64,000 nucleotides of DNA from Mesorhizobium sp. ZC-5 (GCF_025753855.1 NZ_JAOWPT010000002.1:992001-1056000), one strand, 5' to 3'; numbered from the stretch's first letter, positions 8,887 to 17,674 are shown. Program-made: numbers and translations. The notes: generated by a model not told the origin, from the letters alone.

Positions 8887-9602
8887 GCCTGGCGGAAGAC
8901 AACGGACCGGAACGTGGAGGCGACGAGATTCTCGCCGCCGAATACGTTGTCGGTGTCCTGCCGGCTGACGAACGGCAGGCCGCGAGCAGGCGCATCGACA
9001 GCGAGGCCGCTTTTGCGCGTCTCGTCGACCAGTGGGAAGTGCATCTGGCGCCGATGGCGAATGCATATCAACCAGTCGAGCCGCCGGCCACGGTGAAGCC
9101 GGCCATCGACAGGCGGCTTTTTACCGGAGGTGCAGGTGCTGTGGCGCCGACTGGCGGCTTGTGGGCGAGCCTCGCTTTCTGGCGCGGCCTCACCACCGCG
9201 GCGATTGCCGCGATGGTGATTTATGCCGCTGTCCCGTTCATCAATCCGCCCGCCGAAGCGCCGCAGATGCGATTGGTCGCCTCGCTTGCCGCCGACAACA
9301 GCGATGTAAAATACCTTGCTGTCTACGATGCGGCTCATGGCCAGGTATCCCTGTCGCATGTTTCCGGCGAGAGGGCATCCGACCGCGACTTCGAACTCTG
9401 GATGATCGAAGGCCAGAATCCGCCGGTCTCAATGGGCGTTGTCCCCGTGGGGGCAACGTCGCATATCGTGATCACTCCTGAAATCCGCGAGAAACTGGCA
9501 TCCGGCGCGGTGCTGGCGATCAGCCTCGAGCCGACCGGCGGTTCGCCGACCGGCCAGCCGACCGGGCCTGTTGTGGCGGCGGGCGATTTGAAAGATATCT
9601 GA
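8883..9602 (+). CDS. Anti-sigma factor, RskA-like
   Basis: This is a 239-residue single-pass membrane anti-sigma factor. The N-terminal cytosolic part (LAAEYVVGVLPADERQAASRRI, about residues 15-36) is the sigma-binding helix region typical of anti-sigma-K proteins. One hydrophobic helix follows at about 100-118 (GLTTAAIAAMVIYAAVPF), then a periplasmic RskA C-terminal domain with the characteristic DFELWMIEG and a glycine-proline-rich tail. No zinc-binding HxxxCxxC motif is present, so redox sensing through zinc is unlikely. It is translated directly after the sigma factor (ATGA overlap). Release of the sigma factor probably needs proteolysis (family knowledge); the signal is unknown. Confidence 0.88.
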   Translation: MSLAEDNGPERGGDEILAAEYVVGVLPADERQAASRRIDSEAAFARLVDQWEVHLAPMANAYQPVEPPATVKPAIDRRLFTGGAGAVAPTGGLWASLAFWRGLTTAAIAAMVIYAAVPFINPPAEAPQMRLVASLAADNSDVKYLAVYDAAHGQVSLSHVSGERASDRDFELWMIEGQNPPVSMGVVPVGATSHIVITPEIREKLASGAVLAISLEPTGGSPTGQPTGPVVAAGDLKDI

Positions 9603-9709
9603 TGGATAAGGGGGAAAAAAACGAATATATCGCCTGGAGAGTTTCAATAAATTTTCTTTTTGAAATTTTTCTGAAAGATTTTAAGGAAGAATAACGTTTT
9701 TGTGAGACT

Positions 9710-9737
9710 GGAAACTTTAAAAATACATCCTCGTAAC
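9710..9737 (+). promoter_or_regulatory. ECF-type promoter for the fasciclin gene
   Basis: GGAAAC (9710-9715) and CGTAAC (9732-9737) are separated by exactly 16 bases, the usual layout of ECF sigma promoters (a GGAA-type -35 and a CGTA-type -10). The site lies 45 bases before the fasciclin ATG in an AT-rich stretch (9603-9781) that contrasts with the GC-rich genes around it. The link to the adjacent sigma factor is inferred from position. Confidence 0.55.
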
Positions 9738-9781
9738 TCCTTGTGCCCCCTCAAGAAGGGAAATAACCAAGGAGTTTGACG

Positions 9782-10339
9782 ATGCGTAAATTCACTTCTT
9801 CGCTTTTTGCCGGCGCGCTCGCGCTTTCCGCATTCGCGACTGTTGCATATGCGGAAAACCCGATGGTCGGCGGCGCGGCGATGCCGGCTGACAAGAACAT
9901 CATCGAGAACGCCGTGAACTCGAAGGACCACACCACGCTGGTCGCCGCCGTCAAGGCCGCCGGCCTGGTCGAAACGCTGCAGGGCGCCGGGCCGTTCACC
10001 GTGTTCGCACCGACCAACGCGGCTTTCGAGGCGCTGCCCGCCGGCACTGTCGAGACGCTTCTGAAGCCGGAAAACAAGGATCAGCTCACCAAGATCCTGA
10101 CCTGTCACGTGGTGGGCGCCAAGGCGATGTCCGCCGACATCATGAAGATGGTGGACGACGACAAGGGCGCGCATCCGGTCAAGACCGTCGGCGGCTGCAC
10201 CTGGACCGCCAAATACGAAGGCGACAAGATCACGGTCGAAGACGAGAACGGCAACGTCGCCAATGTGACCATCGCCAATGTCGAGCAGTCGAACGGTGTC
10301 ATCCATGTGATCGACAAGGTGCTGTTGCCCAAGATGTGA
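9782..10339 (+). CDS. Secreted fasciclin (FAS1) domain protein
   Basis: This 185-residue exported protein has a Sec signal peptide (residues 1-24: MRKFTSSLFAGALALSAFAT then VAYA, with likely cleavage before ENPMVGG) and one FAS1 domain. The two FAS1 signature blocks are visible as GPFTVFAPTNAAFEALP (about residues 72-88) and the C-terminal SNGVIHVIDKVLLP. FAS1 proteins act in adhesion or envelope stress; no enzymatic activity is implied. The start at 9782 has a strong AAGGAG site seven bases upstream. Its position behind an ECF sigma/anti-sigma pair and an ECF-like promoter suggests that it is the main member of a small envelope-stress regulon. Confidence 0.92.
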   Translation: MRKFTSSLFAGALALSAFATVAYAENPMVGGAAMPADKNIIENAVNSKDHTTLVAAVKAAGLVETLQGAGPFTVFAPTNAAFEALPAGTVETLLKPENKDQLTKILTCHVVGAKAMSADIMKMVDDDKGAHPVKTVGGCTWTAKYEGDKITVEDENGNVANVTIANVEQSNGVIHVIDKVLLPKM

Positions 10340-10405
10340 GCCGTCTCAGGCTGAGATTGCGCCAACGTTCGCTCCCGTGAAACCTGGGTGCGATCACACA
10401 AGCGC

Positions 10406-10444
10406 CCCCGTACCCGCCATCAGCAAACCGTGGCGCGTACGGGG
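10406..10444. repeat. Long imperfect hairpin downstream of fasciclin gene
   Basis: CCCCGTAC-C-CGCCA (10406-10419) pairs with TGGCG-C-GTACGGGG (10431-10444): 13 pairs with one C/C mismatch and an 11-base loop. No T-run follows. It may end the fasciclin transcript or protect its 3' end; it could also be a protein-binding site for msrB control. Confidence 0.45.
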
Positions 10445-10539
10445 CGTAATTGCGTATGCAGAGAAGTGCTGCTCAATCGGAGTTGATTTCACCGTGAGCC
10501 GCGGGCCGGCTAAGGTGTCGGCCAAGGGAGAATGCCAGG

Positions 10540-11040
10540 ATGAAACGCCGTCAATTTCTGCTTGCAAGCGGGGCCGCTGTTGCGGTTCTCGCCATTTCGA
10601 CGGCCTTCCGCCACATGGGTGCGGTCGCGGAGGCGGAGGAAGAGGTCTTCGAAGTGACCAAGACGGACGCCGAATGGCGCGCCACCCTGTCCGAGCCGCA
10701 GTTCGCGGTGCTGCGCCAGGAAGACACCGAACGCCCCGGCACCAGCCCGCTGCTCGATGAAAAGCGCAAGGGCACCTTCCATTGCGCCGGCTGTGATCTT
10801 GCCGTCTATCCGTCGGAAACGAAATACGAGTCCGGCACCGGCTGGCCGAGCTTCTGGGATTCGCTGCCCGACGCCATCGGCACCAAGCAGGACAATTCGC
10901 TGTTCATGACACGCGTCGAATGCCATTGCCGCCGCTGCGGTGGGCATTTCGGACACATTTTCGACGATGGTCCGCAGCCCACCGGCAAGCGCCATTGCCT
11001 GAACGGCCTGGCGCTGACCTTCAAGCCGGCGACCGCTTAG
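10540..11040 (+). CDS. msrB: Exported peptide-methionine (R)-S-oxide reductase
   Basis: MsrB reduces methionine-R-sulfoxide in oxidised proteins. The 166-residue product carries a twin-arginine-like signal at its N-terminus (MKRRQFLLASGAAVAVLAIS), so it probably works in the periplasm rather than the cytosol. The zinc site is complete (C82 and C85 in CAGC; C130 and C133 in CRRC). The resolving/catalytic motif RHCLNG places the catalytic cysteine at 153. GWPSFW is the usual substrate-binding segment. It converges with engB. Reductant supply is unknown because no MsrP/Q or thioredoxin-like partner lies nearby. Confidence 0.93.
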   Translation: MKRRQFLLASGAAVAVLAISTAFRHMGAVAEAEEEVFEVTKTDAEWRATLSEPQFAVLRQEDTERPGTSPLLDEKRKGTFHCAGCDLAVYPSETKYESGTGWPSFWDSLPDAIGTKQDNSLFMTRVECHCRRCGGHFGHIFDDGPQPTGKRHCLNGLALTFKPATA

Positions 11041-11073
11041 CGGACTTTCCGCATTTGGACGGTGGTCTTCTTC

Positions 11074-11748
11074 TCAGCCGCCGCGCGCGGCGAGCACGAT
11101 GGCGTCGCGAAGCTCGTCCATGCCGTCGCTCTTTTCCGACGAGGTGGCAATAACGCCGGGAAAGGCCGCTGGACGCTTCTTGATCTTGGCGAGGGTGTCC
11201 TCGATCAGCCGCGGTACGCCCGCGGCCTTGATCTTGTCGGTCTTGGTCAGCACGATCTGATAGGAGACGGCGGCCTTGTCGAGCAGGGCGAGCACCTCAT
11301 CGTCGTTTTTCTTGATGCCGTGGCGCGCATCGATCAGCACATAGACACGTTTCAGCGTCACCCGGCCCTTCAGATAGTCGAAGACGAGTTTCGTCCACTC
11401 GTCGACCTTTTCTTTCGGAGCCGTCGCATAGCCGTAGCCCGGCATGTCGACCATGGCCATTGGCGGCAGGTCGCCATCGGTGCCGGTATAGCCGTCGGGA
11501 ACGAAGTAGTTGAGCTCCTGGGTGCGCCCCGGCGTGTTCGAGGTTCGGGCGAGGCCTTTCTGGCCGACCAGAGCGTTGATCAGCGACGACTTGCCGACAT
11601 TCGAGCGGCCGGCGAACGCGATCTCCGGCGGCCCTTCGGGCGGCAGGAACTTCATTGCCGGCACGCCTCGGATGAAGATCCAGGTCCGGGTGAACAATGC
11701 GGGGTCCAATTGCTCGGAACGTCCCGCTGCTTTGTCGATTTCGCTCAC
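11074..11748 (-). CDS. engB: Ribosome-biogenesis GTPase EngB/YsxC/YihA
   Basis: This is a 224-residue GTPase needed for 50S subunit assembly. The G-motifs are all present: G1 [15 protein letters not shown]2 near [13 protein letters not shown]3 VDMPGYGYA, and G4 LTKTDK. It opens [13 protein letters not shown] and ends close to the 3' end of msrB. It belongs to the conserved rpmH-rnpA-yidC-engB-argB string of rhizobia; here an acetyltransferase gene sits between yidC and engB. Confidence 0.95.
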   Translation of the reverse strand: MSEIDKAAGRSEQLDPALFTRTWIFIRGVPAMKFLPPEGPPEIAFAGRSNVGKSSLINALVGQKGLARTSNTPGRTQELNYFVPDGYTGTDGDLPPMAMVDMPGYGYATAPKEKVDEWTKLVFDYLKGRVTLKRVYVLIDARHGIKKNDDEVLALLDKAAVSYQIVLTKTDKIKAAGVPRLIEDTLAKIKKRPAAFPGVIATSSEKSDGMDELRDAIVLAARGG

Positions 11749-11834
11749 TCTGCCCGCCCAGCCTTGCCGATGTCCGTTCCGCGGATGGCATCGGCATTCC
11801 GCGCCACCTTGTCAACCGGCGAGTTGCTGGCGGG

Positions 11835-12485
11835 TCAGGCGGCAGCCTCCAGGCGGGTGATGTCCGCGCCGCGGATCGCGTCGAGATTGCGGGTGATCTT
11901 GTCCACCGGCCAGTTCCACCAGGCGATATCCAGCAGCCGCTGCACGGTGTGCCGGTCGAACCGCGTCTTCACCACCTTGCCGGGGTTGCCGGCGAAGATA
12001 GCATAGGGCGGCACGTCGTGGGTGACGACACATTTGGCGCCGACCACGGCTCCGTCACCGATCGTCACGCCGGGCATGACGACAGCCTCCATGCCGATCC
12101 AGACGTCGTTGCCGACGATCGTGTCGCCGCGGTTCTCCGCTTCCCAGGTCCTGACGTCGAAGCCCTTTTCCCAGCCATGGCCGAAAATGTTGAACGGGTA
12201 GGTCGAAAACCCGGACATCGCATGATTGGCGCCGTTCATGATGAACCGTGCCCCTTCCGCGATGGCACAGAACCGCCCGATGATCAGCCGGTCGCCGATG
12301 AACGGATAATGGTGCAGCACGCATTTCTCGGCGAAGCGGTCCGGTCCGTCGGGATCGTCGTAATAAGTGAAGTCGCCGATCTCGATGTTGGGAGCGGTAA
12401 CGAGCGATTTCAGGAAGCCGACGCGCGGATGCATCGGGATGGGATGCTTGATTGAGGGATTGGGACCCTGGTCGTGTTCGGTCAT
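11835..12485 (-). CDS. Vat/CatB-type hexapeptide-repeat O-acetyltransferase
   Basis: This 216-residue protein is of the xenobiotic acyltransferase group (left-handed beta-helix, trimeric, acetyl-CoA dependent). The typical blocks are present: IGDFTYYDDP, GRFCAIAEGARFIMNGANH with the catalytic histidine, STYPFNIFG, NDVWIGMEAVVMPGVTIGDGAVVGAKCVVTHDVPPYAIFAGNPGKVVKTRF. Relatives acetylate streptogramin A or chloramphenicol, but chromosomal copies in environmental bacteria often have unknown substrates, so a resistance role is not claimed. The start at 12485 gives the family length; an upstream in-frame start at 12548 adds 21 unlike residues. It lies between the yidC terminator and engB. Confidence 0.87.
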   Translation of the reverse strand: MTEHDQGPNPSIKHPIPMHPRVGFLKSLVTAPNIEIGDFTYYDDPDGPDRFAEKCVLHHYPFIGDRLIIGRFCAIAEGARFIMNGANHAMSGFSTYPFNIFGHGWEKGFDVRTWEAENRGDTIVGNDVWIGMEAVVMPGVTIGDGAVVGAKCVVTHDVPPYAIFAGNPGKVVKTRFDRHTVQRLLDIAWWNWPVDKITRNLDAIRGADITRLEAAA

Positions 12486-12634
12486 GGCAAGTTCCGTTGT
12501 GAGAAAGGTTCGCAAATTGAAATGCGATCCGCTCTGGTGCGTCGACACCCGATGGAACGGATCTTGCTTAGATGACCATCGAAAACTCCTGTTGGATGAA
12601 TGGGTTATAGAATCCCAAACCGGTAGCGTCCATG

Positions 12635-12664
12635 AAAAAAGCCCCGGACTTGCCGGGGCCTTTT
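12635..12664 (-). terminator. Intrinsic terminator of rpmH-rnpA-yidC
   Basis: On the minus strand GGCCCCGGC-AAG-TCCGGGGC is followed by six T residues (12640-12635). It lies directly behind the yidC stop and before the acetyltransferase gene, so it closes the rpmH-rnpA-yidC transcript. Confidence 0.85.
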
Positions 12665-12678
12665 CGATGCTGCCCGGC

Positions 12679-14508
12679 CTATTCCGCCGGACTGGGTTTC
12701 TTCTTGAACAGCCCGACCAGGTTGTCCCAGAGCTCGATCTTGGCGCCCTGGCGCTTCATGATGACGCCCTGCTGCAGGATCGACAGGAAGTTGTTCCACG
12801 CCCAGTAGATGACGAGGCCGGCCGGGAAGCTGCCCATCATCACGGTGAACACCACGGGCATCCAGTTGAAGATCATCGCCTGCGTCGGATCCGGCGGCGC
12901 CGGGTTCATGCGCATCTGCAGGAACATGGTGAGGCCCATGACCAGCGCCCAGACGCCGAGATGCGGCAGGAAGGCCGGTGGCGTGAACGGCAGCAGTCCG
13001 AACAGGTTGAACAGTGAGGTCGGATCAGGCGCGGCAAGGTCCTGGATCCAGCCGAAGAACGGCGCGTGCCGCATCTCGATGGTGACGTAGAGCACCTTGT
13101 AAAGCGCGAAGAACACAGGGATCTGGATCAGGATCGGCCAGCAGCCCGCCAGCGGATTGATCTTCTCCTTCTTGTAGAGCTCCATCATCGCCTGTTGCTG
13201 CTTCATCTTGTCGTCCGCGTATTTTTCGCGGATTTCCAGCATGGCCGGCTGCACCATCTTCATGTTCGCCATGGATTTGTAGGACTTGTTGGCGAGCGGG
13301 AAGAAGATGCCCTTGACGATGACGGTGGTCGCCAGGATGGCGAGGCCGAAATTGCCGAGGAAGCGATAGAGCGTATCGATCAGCCAGAACATCGGCTTGG
13401 TGATGAAATAGAACCAGCCCCAGTCGATCAAAAGGTCGAACTGGCGGATGTTGCGCTCGGACTCGTACGCCTGGATCTTGGCGACTTCCTTGGCGCCGGC
13501 AAAAACCAATGTCTCGACTGTCGAGGACTGACCGGGCGCCACCGTGATCGGATCGCTCAGATAGTCGGATTGGTAGCGAGGCCGGCCGTCCTGGAAGTAG
13601 GCATAGCGCGGCTGGAATTCCTGCTGCCCGGAAGGCACCAGCGCGACCGCCCAATATTTGTCGGTGATGCCGAGCCAACCGTCTTTCGATTTGCCAGGCG
13701 TGATCTGCTTGTCCTCCTCGACTTCCGAGTAGTCGACCTCCTTCAGACCTTCCTCGCCGGTGACACCGATCAGGCCCTCGTGCAGGACATAGGTGCTGGC
13801 GTGCGTCGGCTTGTCGAAACGGGTCACGCGGCCATAATTGGACAGCGAGACAGGCTCGCCTCCGTCATTGGTCACCGTATCGGAAATGGTGAACATGTAA
13901 TTGTTGTCGATGGCGATGCTGCGCCTGAAGGTCAGGCCCTTGTCGTTGGTGAAGACCAGCGTCACCGGGGTCGAGGGCGTCAGGGTCTGGTTGCCTTCGA
14001 CGGTCCACACGGTATCCGGGCCCGGCACCGCGCCGGTCGCTTCACTGCCGACAAAGCCGATTTCGGCATACTGCCCGTTTGGCAGCGCCGATGGACTGAG
14101 CAATTCGATTGTCGGTGAATCGTCATCCACCGTCAGATGGTAATCCTTCAGCCGCACGTCATCGATGCGGGCGCCGGTGAGGTTGATCGAGCCGGAAAGG
14201 CTGGGTGTGTCGATCTTGATGCGGGCGGTGGCGTTGATCGCCGACTCACGGTCCAGCGCAAGGGCGCCGTCGGTGCCGGGCACGCTTGCGCCGGGAACAG
14301 CGCCGGGCGTCGTTGCCCCGGGCAGCGCCACTCCCTCGCCAGGCGTGGCAGGAGCTGCCGCTTTCTTCTCCGCTTCCACCCGCTCGGCTTCGATGCGCGC
14401 GGCTTCGCGCTGCGTCTCGATGCGCGGATTCATGTAGAAGACCTGCCAAAGCGTTAGGATCAGCACGGAAAGCGCAATGGTGATGAAGAAATTGCGGTTG
14501 TTTTCCAT
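12679..14508 (-). CDS. yidC: Membrane protein insertase YidC/OxaI
   Basis: This 609-residue YidC has the Gram-negative layout: an N-terminal membrane segment (NNRNFFITIALSVLILTLWQ), a proline/alanine-rich linker (about residues 45-85), a large periplasmic domain (about 90-350) and the conserved C-terminal insertase core with five membrane helices (from WFYFITKPMFWLIDTLYRF to LSILQQGVIMKRQ). The core includes the cytosolic loop MKMVQPAMLEIREKYADD. It inserts and folds inner-membrane proteins with or without SecYEG. It follows rnpA by nine bases and is the last gene before a strong terminator. Confidence 0.97.
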   Translation of the reverse strand: MENNRNFFITIALSVLILTLWQVFYMNPRIETQREAARIEAERVEAEKKAAAPATPGEGVALPGATTPGAVPGASVPGTDGALALDRESAINATARIKIDTPSLSGSINLTGARIDDVRLKDYHLTVDDDSPTIELLSPSALPNGQYAEIGFVGSEATGAVPGPDTVWTVEGNQTLTPSTPVTLVFTNDKGLTFRRSIAIDNNYMFTISDTVTNDGGEPVSLSNYGRVTRFDKPTHASTYVLHEGLIGVTGEEGLKEVDYSEVEEDKQITPGKSKDGWLGITDKYWAVALVPSGQQEFQPRYAYFQDGRPRYQSDYLSDPITVAPGQSSTVETLVFAGAKEVAKIQAYESERNIRQFDLLIDWGWFYFITKPMFWLIDTLYRFLGNFGLAILATTVIVKGIFFPLANKSYKSMANMKMVQPAMLEIREKYADDKMKQQQAMMELYKKEKINPLAGCWPILIQIPVFFALYKVLYVTIEMRHAPFFGWIQDLAAPDPTSLFNLFGLLPFTPPAFLPHLGVWALVMGLTMFLQMRMNPAPPDPTQAMIFNWMPVVFTVMMGSFPAGLVIYWAWNNFLSILQQGVIMKRQGAKIELWDNLVGLFKKKPSPAE

Positions 14509-14517
14509 AAAGTCGTC

Positions 14518-14871
14518 CTAACGCGTTCCGCGAATTCGTCGTGAGAGTTCGGACGTCAACATTCCGAAAGGGGCGGTCAGGATCTCCGGCCGTCCGACGA
14601 TGACATAATCATTGCCCGGTGCCATGTCACCTGCGGCATGGAGACGGACGGCTTCCCTGAGCCGGCGTTTGATGCGGTTGCGCTGCACGGCATTGCCGGC
14701 TTTCCTGGTGACGGTGAAGCCGACACGCGGCTGCCCGTCATCATTGCGGTCCATCACTTCCAACAGGAAAAGCCGCCCGCGGCGCTTTTCACCACGCCGG
14801 ACGGCCAGGAACTCCGCGCGTTTGCGAAGCCTTTGTGGAGCAACGCTCCCGGGCTTGCCGGTTTCCGGCAA
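14518..14871 (-). CDS. rnpA: Ribonuclease P protein component
   Basis: RnpA is the protein subunit of RNase P, which matures tRNA 5' ends. The characteristic RNR motif is present in [17 protein letters not shown], preceded by FTVTRKAGN and [20 protein letters not shown]. The start is uncertain. The open frame extends upstream across rpmH, but the TTG at 14871 gives a family-like 117-residue protein 16 bases after the rpmH stop, with a purine-rich AGCGGAAG upstream. rpmH-rnpA linkage is nearly universal in bacteria. Confidence 0.92.
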   Translation of the reverse strand: MPETGKPGSVAPQRLRKRAEFLAVRRGEKRRGRLFLLEVMDRNDDGQPRVGFTVTRKAGNAVQRNRIKRRLREAVRLHAAGDMAPGNDYVIVGRPEILTAPFGMLTSELSRRIRGTR

Positions 14872-14887
14872 GGTTTTACGCTTCCGC

Positions 14888-15022
14888 TCAGGCGGACAGC
14901 CGCTTGCGGCCGCGGTTGCGGCGTGCGGCGACCACTCCGCGACCACCCTTGGTGGCCATGCGCGCACGGAAACCGTGCCGGCGCTTGCGGACGAGCTTTG
15001 AGGGTTGATAGGTGCGCTTCAT
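14888..15022 (-). CDS. rpmH: 50S ribosomal protein L34
   Basis: This 44-residue L34 reads [18 protein letters not shown], then [20 protein letters not shown] and a basic end RKRLSA. It matches the universal L34 pattern in length and composition. It is the first gene of the rpmH-rnpA-yidC operon. A promoter matching the housekeeping consensus lies about 120 bases upstream. Confidence 0.97.
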   Translation of the reverse strand: MKRTYQPSKLVRKRRHGFRARMATKGGRGVVAARRNRGRKRLSA

Positions 15023-15141
15023 TTGTTTTGATACCGCGGCGTGCGGCCCTTCTTGGTACTGTCGCTATGAACAGGAGCTGTGCCGGGCATGGCGTGGCGC
15101 AATCGAAACTGCGCCGGACCGACGGCCCGAGCGTGAGCGGG

Positions 15142-15170
15142 CTTATAGAAAGAAGGTTTGGGGAAGTCAA
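15142..15170 (-). promoter_or_regulatory. Housekeeping promoter of rpmH operon
   Basis: On the minus strand TTGACT (15170-15165) and TATAAG (15147-15142) are separated by 17 bases. Transcription would start near 15135, giving a leader of about 110 bases before rpmH. The rest of the 15023-15423 gap holds no gene I can support. Confidence 0.7.
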
Positions 15171-15423
15171 TTCCCGGCTGCGAAGCAGTGGCCGGGGCTG
15201 GATGAAGCAACCGTAGCCTTTCGGCCGGCGGATCGACAGGCGATACTGTGCATCGTCTGCCCTGCTCGCGTCACGCAAGGGTGAGCGAATTGTGTCGGAC
15301 GGTCAAAACCCGGTGAGAGCCTGGCTAAAGCACTTGCCGCGGCAACTCCCATGGGGTCATTTGATCGGAAAAGCGGGTGTGTCATCGACCGATGGCGATA
15401 TCCCGTCCGTTGGGGCGGAAATA

Positions 15424-16224
15424 ATGACCAAGGGCGCGGTTCCGGCCGCAACGACCGATCGTGACCAGGATGGAGCGCCGAAATCTCCTCTCTGGCGTTT
15501 TGCGCCCATCGTCCTGGTCATGGCCTGCCTGCTGCTCGGCTATGCCATGGGCTGGCATCATTATCTGACACTCGGCTATCTCGGCAAAAGCCAGGACATG
15601 CTGAAAGCCTTCGTGGCGGAGCACCCGGTGCTGGCGCCGCTCGGTTTCGTGGCCTGTTACACGTTCGTGGTCGCGGCGTCGTTTCCGGCGGCTTCCGTGC
15701 TTACGATTTTCGGCGGCTTCCTGTTCGGTTGGGCGCTGGGCGCCGTGCTCGCGGTGATTTCCGCCACCTGTGGTGCGACGCTGTTGTTTCTTGCCGCCCG
15801 CACCGCTGTCGGTGGCTATCTCAAGCGCCGTCTGGGTGGCGTTTCGGCCCGTCTCGCCGATGGTTTCGAGAAGGATGCGTTCAGCTTCCTGCTTGTGCTC
15901 CGACTTGCCCCCTTCATCCCATTCGTCGTCGTCAACGTAGCGCCGGCGCTCTTCCACGTGCGGCTGCGCACATTCGTCGCGGCAACGGCGATCGGCATCA
16001 TCCCGGGGGCGATCGCCTACGCCTGGCTGGGTGAGGGGGTCGACAGCGTGCTCGCTGCGGCCAAGGCAGCCGGTCGTTATGCCACCGTGAAGGATCTGGT
16101 GACACCGCAGATCACCATCGCCTTTGTCGCGCTTGCGCTTGTGGCGCTGATCGCCGCCGTCGTAAAGAAGCGCTGGAAACGCGGCCATTGTGCCGATGTC
16201 GCGGACAGGGACAGTTCTTCATAG
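15424..16224 (+). CDS. TVP38/TMEM64 (DedA-like) membrane protein
   Basis: This is a 266-residue inner-membrane protein with about six hydrophobic segments. The SNARE-associated/TVP38 core is visible as FVACYTFVVAASFPAASVLTIFGG-FLFGWALG (split here) and FLLVLRLAPFIPFVVVNVAPALFHV, the segment with the conserved arginine and proline pair. Relatives are implicated in lipid scrambling or cation handling. The start at 15424 (MTKGAVP) follows GGCGGA; an in-frame GTG at 15292 would add 44 residues without family support. It lies 22 bases before a MerA-like flavoprotein, a frequent pairing. Confidence 0.86.
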   Translation: MTKGAVPAATTDRDQDGAPKSPLWRFAPIVLVMACLLLGYAMGWHHYLTLGYLGKSQDMLKAFVAEHPVLAPLGFVACYTFVVAASFPAASVLTIFGGFLFGWALGAVLAVISATCGATLLFLAARTAVGGYLKRRLGGVSARLADGFEKDAFSFLLVLRLAPFIPFVVVNVAPALFHVRLRTFVAATAIGIIPGAIAYAWLGEGVDSVLAAAKAAGRYATVKDLVTPQITIAFVALALVALIAAVVKKRWKRGHCADVADRDSSS

Positions 16225-16246
16225 CCCCGTTTTCAGAAAGTAACTG

Positions 16247-17674
16247 ATGGCGAAGCTCCTTACGCCCGACATCTGCGTTATCGGCGCCGGATCCGGCGGC
16301 TTGTCTGTCGCGGCGGCGGCCGCCGCGTTCGGCGTACCGGTCGTGCTGATCGAGAAGGGCAAGATGGGCGGCGACTGCCTGAACTATGGCTGCGTGCCTT
16401 CAAAGGCCATGCTTGCCGCGGCCAGGCACGCCCATGCGTTGAGGCACGGCGCGCAGTTCGGCATCGCCGATGTCGAGCCGGACATCGATTTCAGCAAGGT
16501 CAACCAGCACATCCAAGCCGTCGTTTCGGCGATTGCTCCCAACGATTCCGTCGAGCGGTTCACCGCACTCGGTGTCCAGGTGATCAAGGCGGAAGCCAGG
16601 TTCAAGGACGCGCGCACGGTGGTTGCGGGCGATGTCGAAATCCGCGCCCGGCGCTTCGTTATCGCAACTGGCTCATCTCCAGCCATACCGCCCATACCGG
16701 GCCTCGACGGCATCGGTTACCTGACCAACGAAACCTTGTTCGAACAAACCAGCAGGCCAAGACATCTGGTTGTCATTGGCGGAGGCCCGGTCGGCCTGGA
16801 GATGGCGCAGGCGCATCGGCGGCTGGGTTCCGCCGTGACCGTGATCGAGGCCGCTGCGGCGCTCGGCAAGCATGATCCCGAAATGGTGGCGATCGTGGTG
16901 AAGGAGCTTCGCGCCGAGGGCGTGGAGATCCACGAAGAAACACTGGTGAAAAGCGTCGAACGCCGCGGCAGGTCGGGGGTTCGCGTTCACATCGAAAGCC
17001 GTGCCGGCGCGGAGATCGTCGACGGCACGCATCTGCTGGTCGCCACCGGCCGCACCGGCAATGTCGCCGGGCTGGACCTTAAGAAGGCCGGCATCGCCTG
17101 CGACCGTCAAGGTATCAAGGTAACGGCAAAGCTGAGGACGACCAACCGCCGCGTCTACGCCGTCGGCGACGTGACCGGCTCGCTGCAGTTCACACACGTT
17201 GCCGGCTACCACGCCGGCCTGGTCGTCCGTGCGCTGCTGTTCCGCCTGCCGGCGCGTGAGAATCGCCAGATCATCCCGCGGGTGACCTTTACCGATCCCG
17301 AACTTGCCGACGTCGGCCTCGGCGAGGCCGAGGCAGCGACAAAACACGGCGCCATCCGCATCCTGCGCTGGCCTTACGCCGAGAACGACCGGGCCCAGGC
17401 CGAGCGCCGGACGGAAGGCCATGTGAAGCTGGTGGCGGGCAAGCGCGGAAGGATACTCGGCGTCTCCATTGTCGGTGCCAATGCCGGCGAGATGATCAAC
17501 ATGTGGGCACTGGCGCTCACCAAGGACATGACAGTTAAGGATGTGGCGGCCTACGTGCCGCCCTATCCGACCATGGGCGAAATTGGCAGACGCGCCGCAA
17601 TCACCTATTTTATGGAAGCAACCCGCAAGCCGCTGGTTCGCCGGGTGGTTCGCTGGCTGCGCGTTTTCGGCTAG
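16247..17674 (+). CDS. MerA-like pyridine nucleotide-disulfide oxidoreductase
   Basis: This is a 475-residue class I flavoprotein disulfide reductase. The FAD fold starts ICVIGAGSGGLSVAAAAAAFG. The redox-active pair is in GGDCLNYGCVPSKAML (C44/C49 by count). The NAD(P) fold is VVIGGGPVGLEMAQAHRRLG, the second FAD motif is RVYAVGDVTG, and the dimer-interface domain ends near YPTMGEIGRRAAITYF. It lacks the MerA C-terminal cysteine pair, and no lipoyl enzyme genes are nearby, so neither mercuric reductase nor Lpd can be asserted. It is likely co-transcribed with the TVP38 gene and possibly with the histidine kinase 49 bases downstream. Confidence 0.9.
   Translation: MAKLLTPDICVIGAGSGGLSVAAAAAAFGVPVVLIEKGKMGGDCLNYGCVPSKAMLAAARHAHALRHGAQFGIADVEPDIDFSKVNQHIQAVVSAIAPNDSVERFTALGVQVIKAEARFKDARTVVAGDVEIRARRFVIATGSSPAIPPIPGLDGIGYLTNETLFEQTSRPRHLVVIGGGPVGLEMAQAHRRLGSAVTVIEAAAALGKHDPEMVAIVVKELRAEGVEIHEETLVKSVERRGRSGVRVHIESRAGAEIVDGTHLLVATGRTGNVAGLDLKKAGIACDRQGIKVTAKLRTTNRRVYAVGDVTGSLQFTHVAGYHAGLVVRALLFRLPARENRQIIPRVTFTDPELADVGLGEAEAATKHGAIRILRWPYAENDRAQAERRTEGHVKLVAGKRGRILGVSIVGANAGEMINMWALALTKDMTVKDVAAYVPPYPTMGEIGRRAAITYFMEATRKPLVRRVVRWLRVFG

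Noticed and set aside
11835-12485. Antibiotic resistance gene (vat or catB)
   Set aside because: The fold matches, but chromosomal homologues in soil bacteria have many substrates and no resistance context is seen.
16247-17674. Mercuric reductase merA
   Set aside because: There is no merR, merT or merP nearby, and neither the N-terminal metal-binding domain nor the C-terminal cysteine pair is present.
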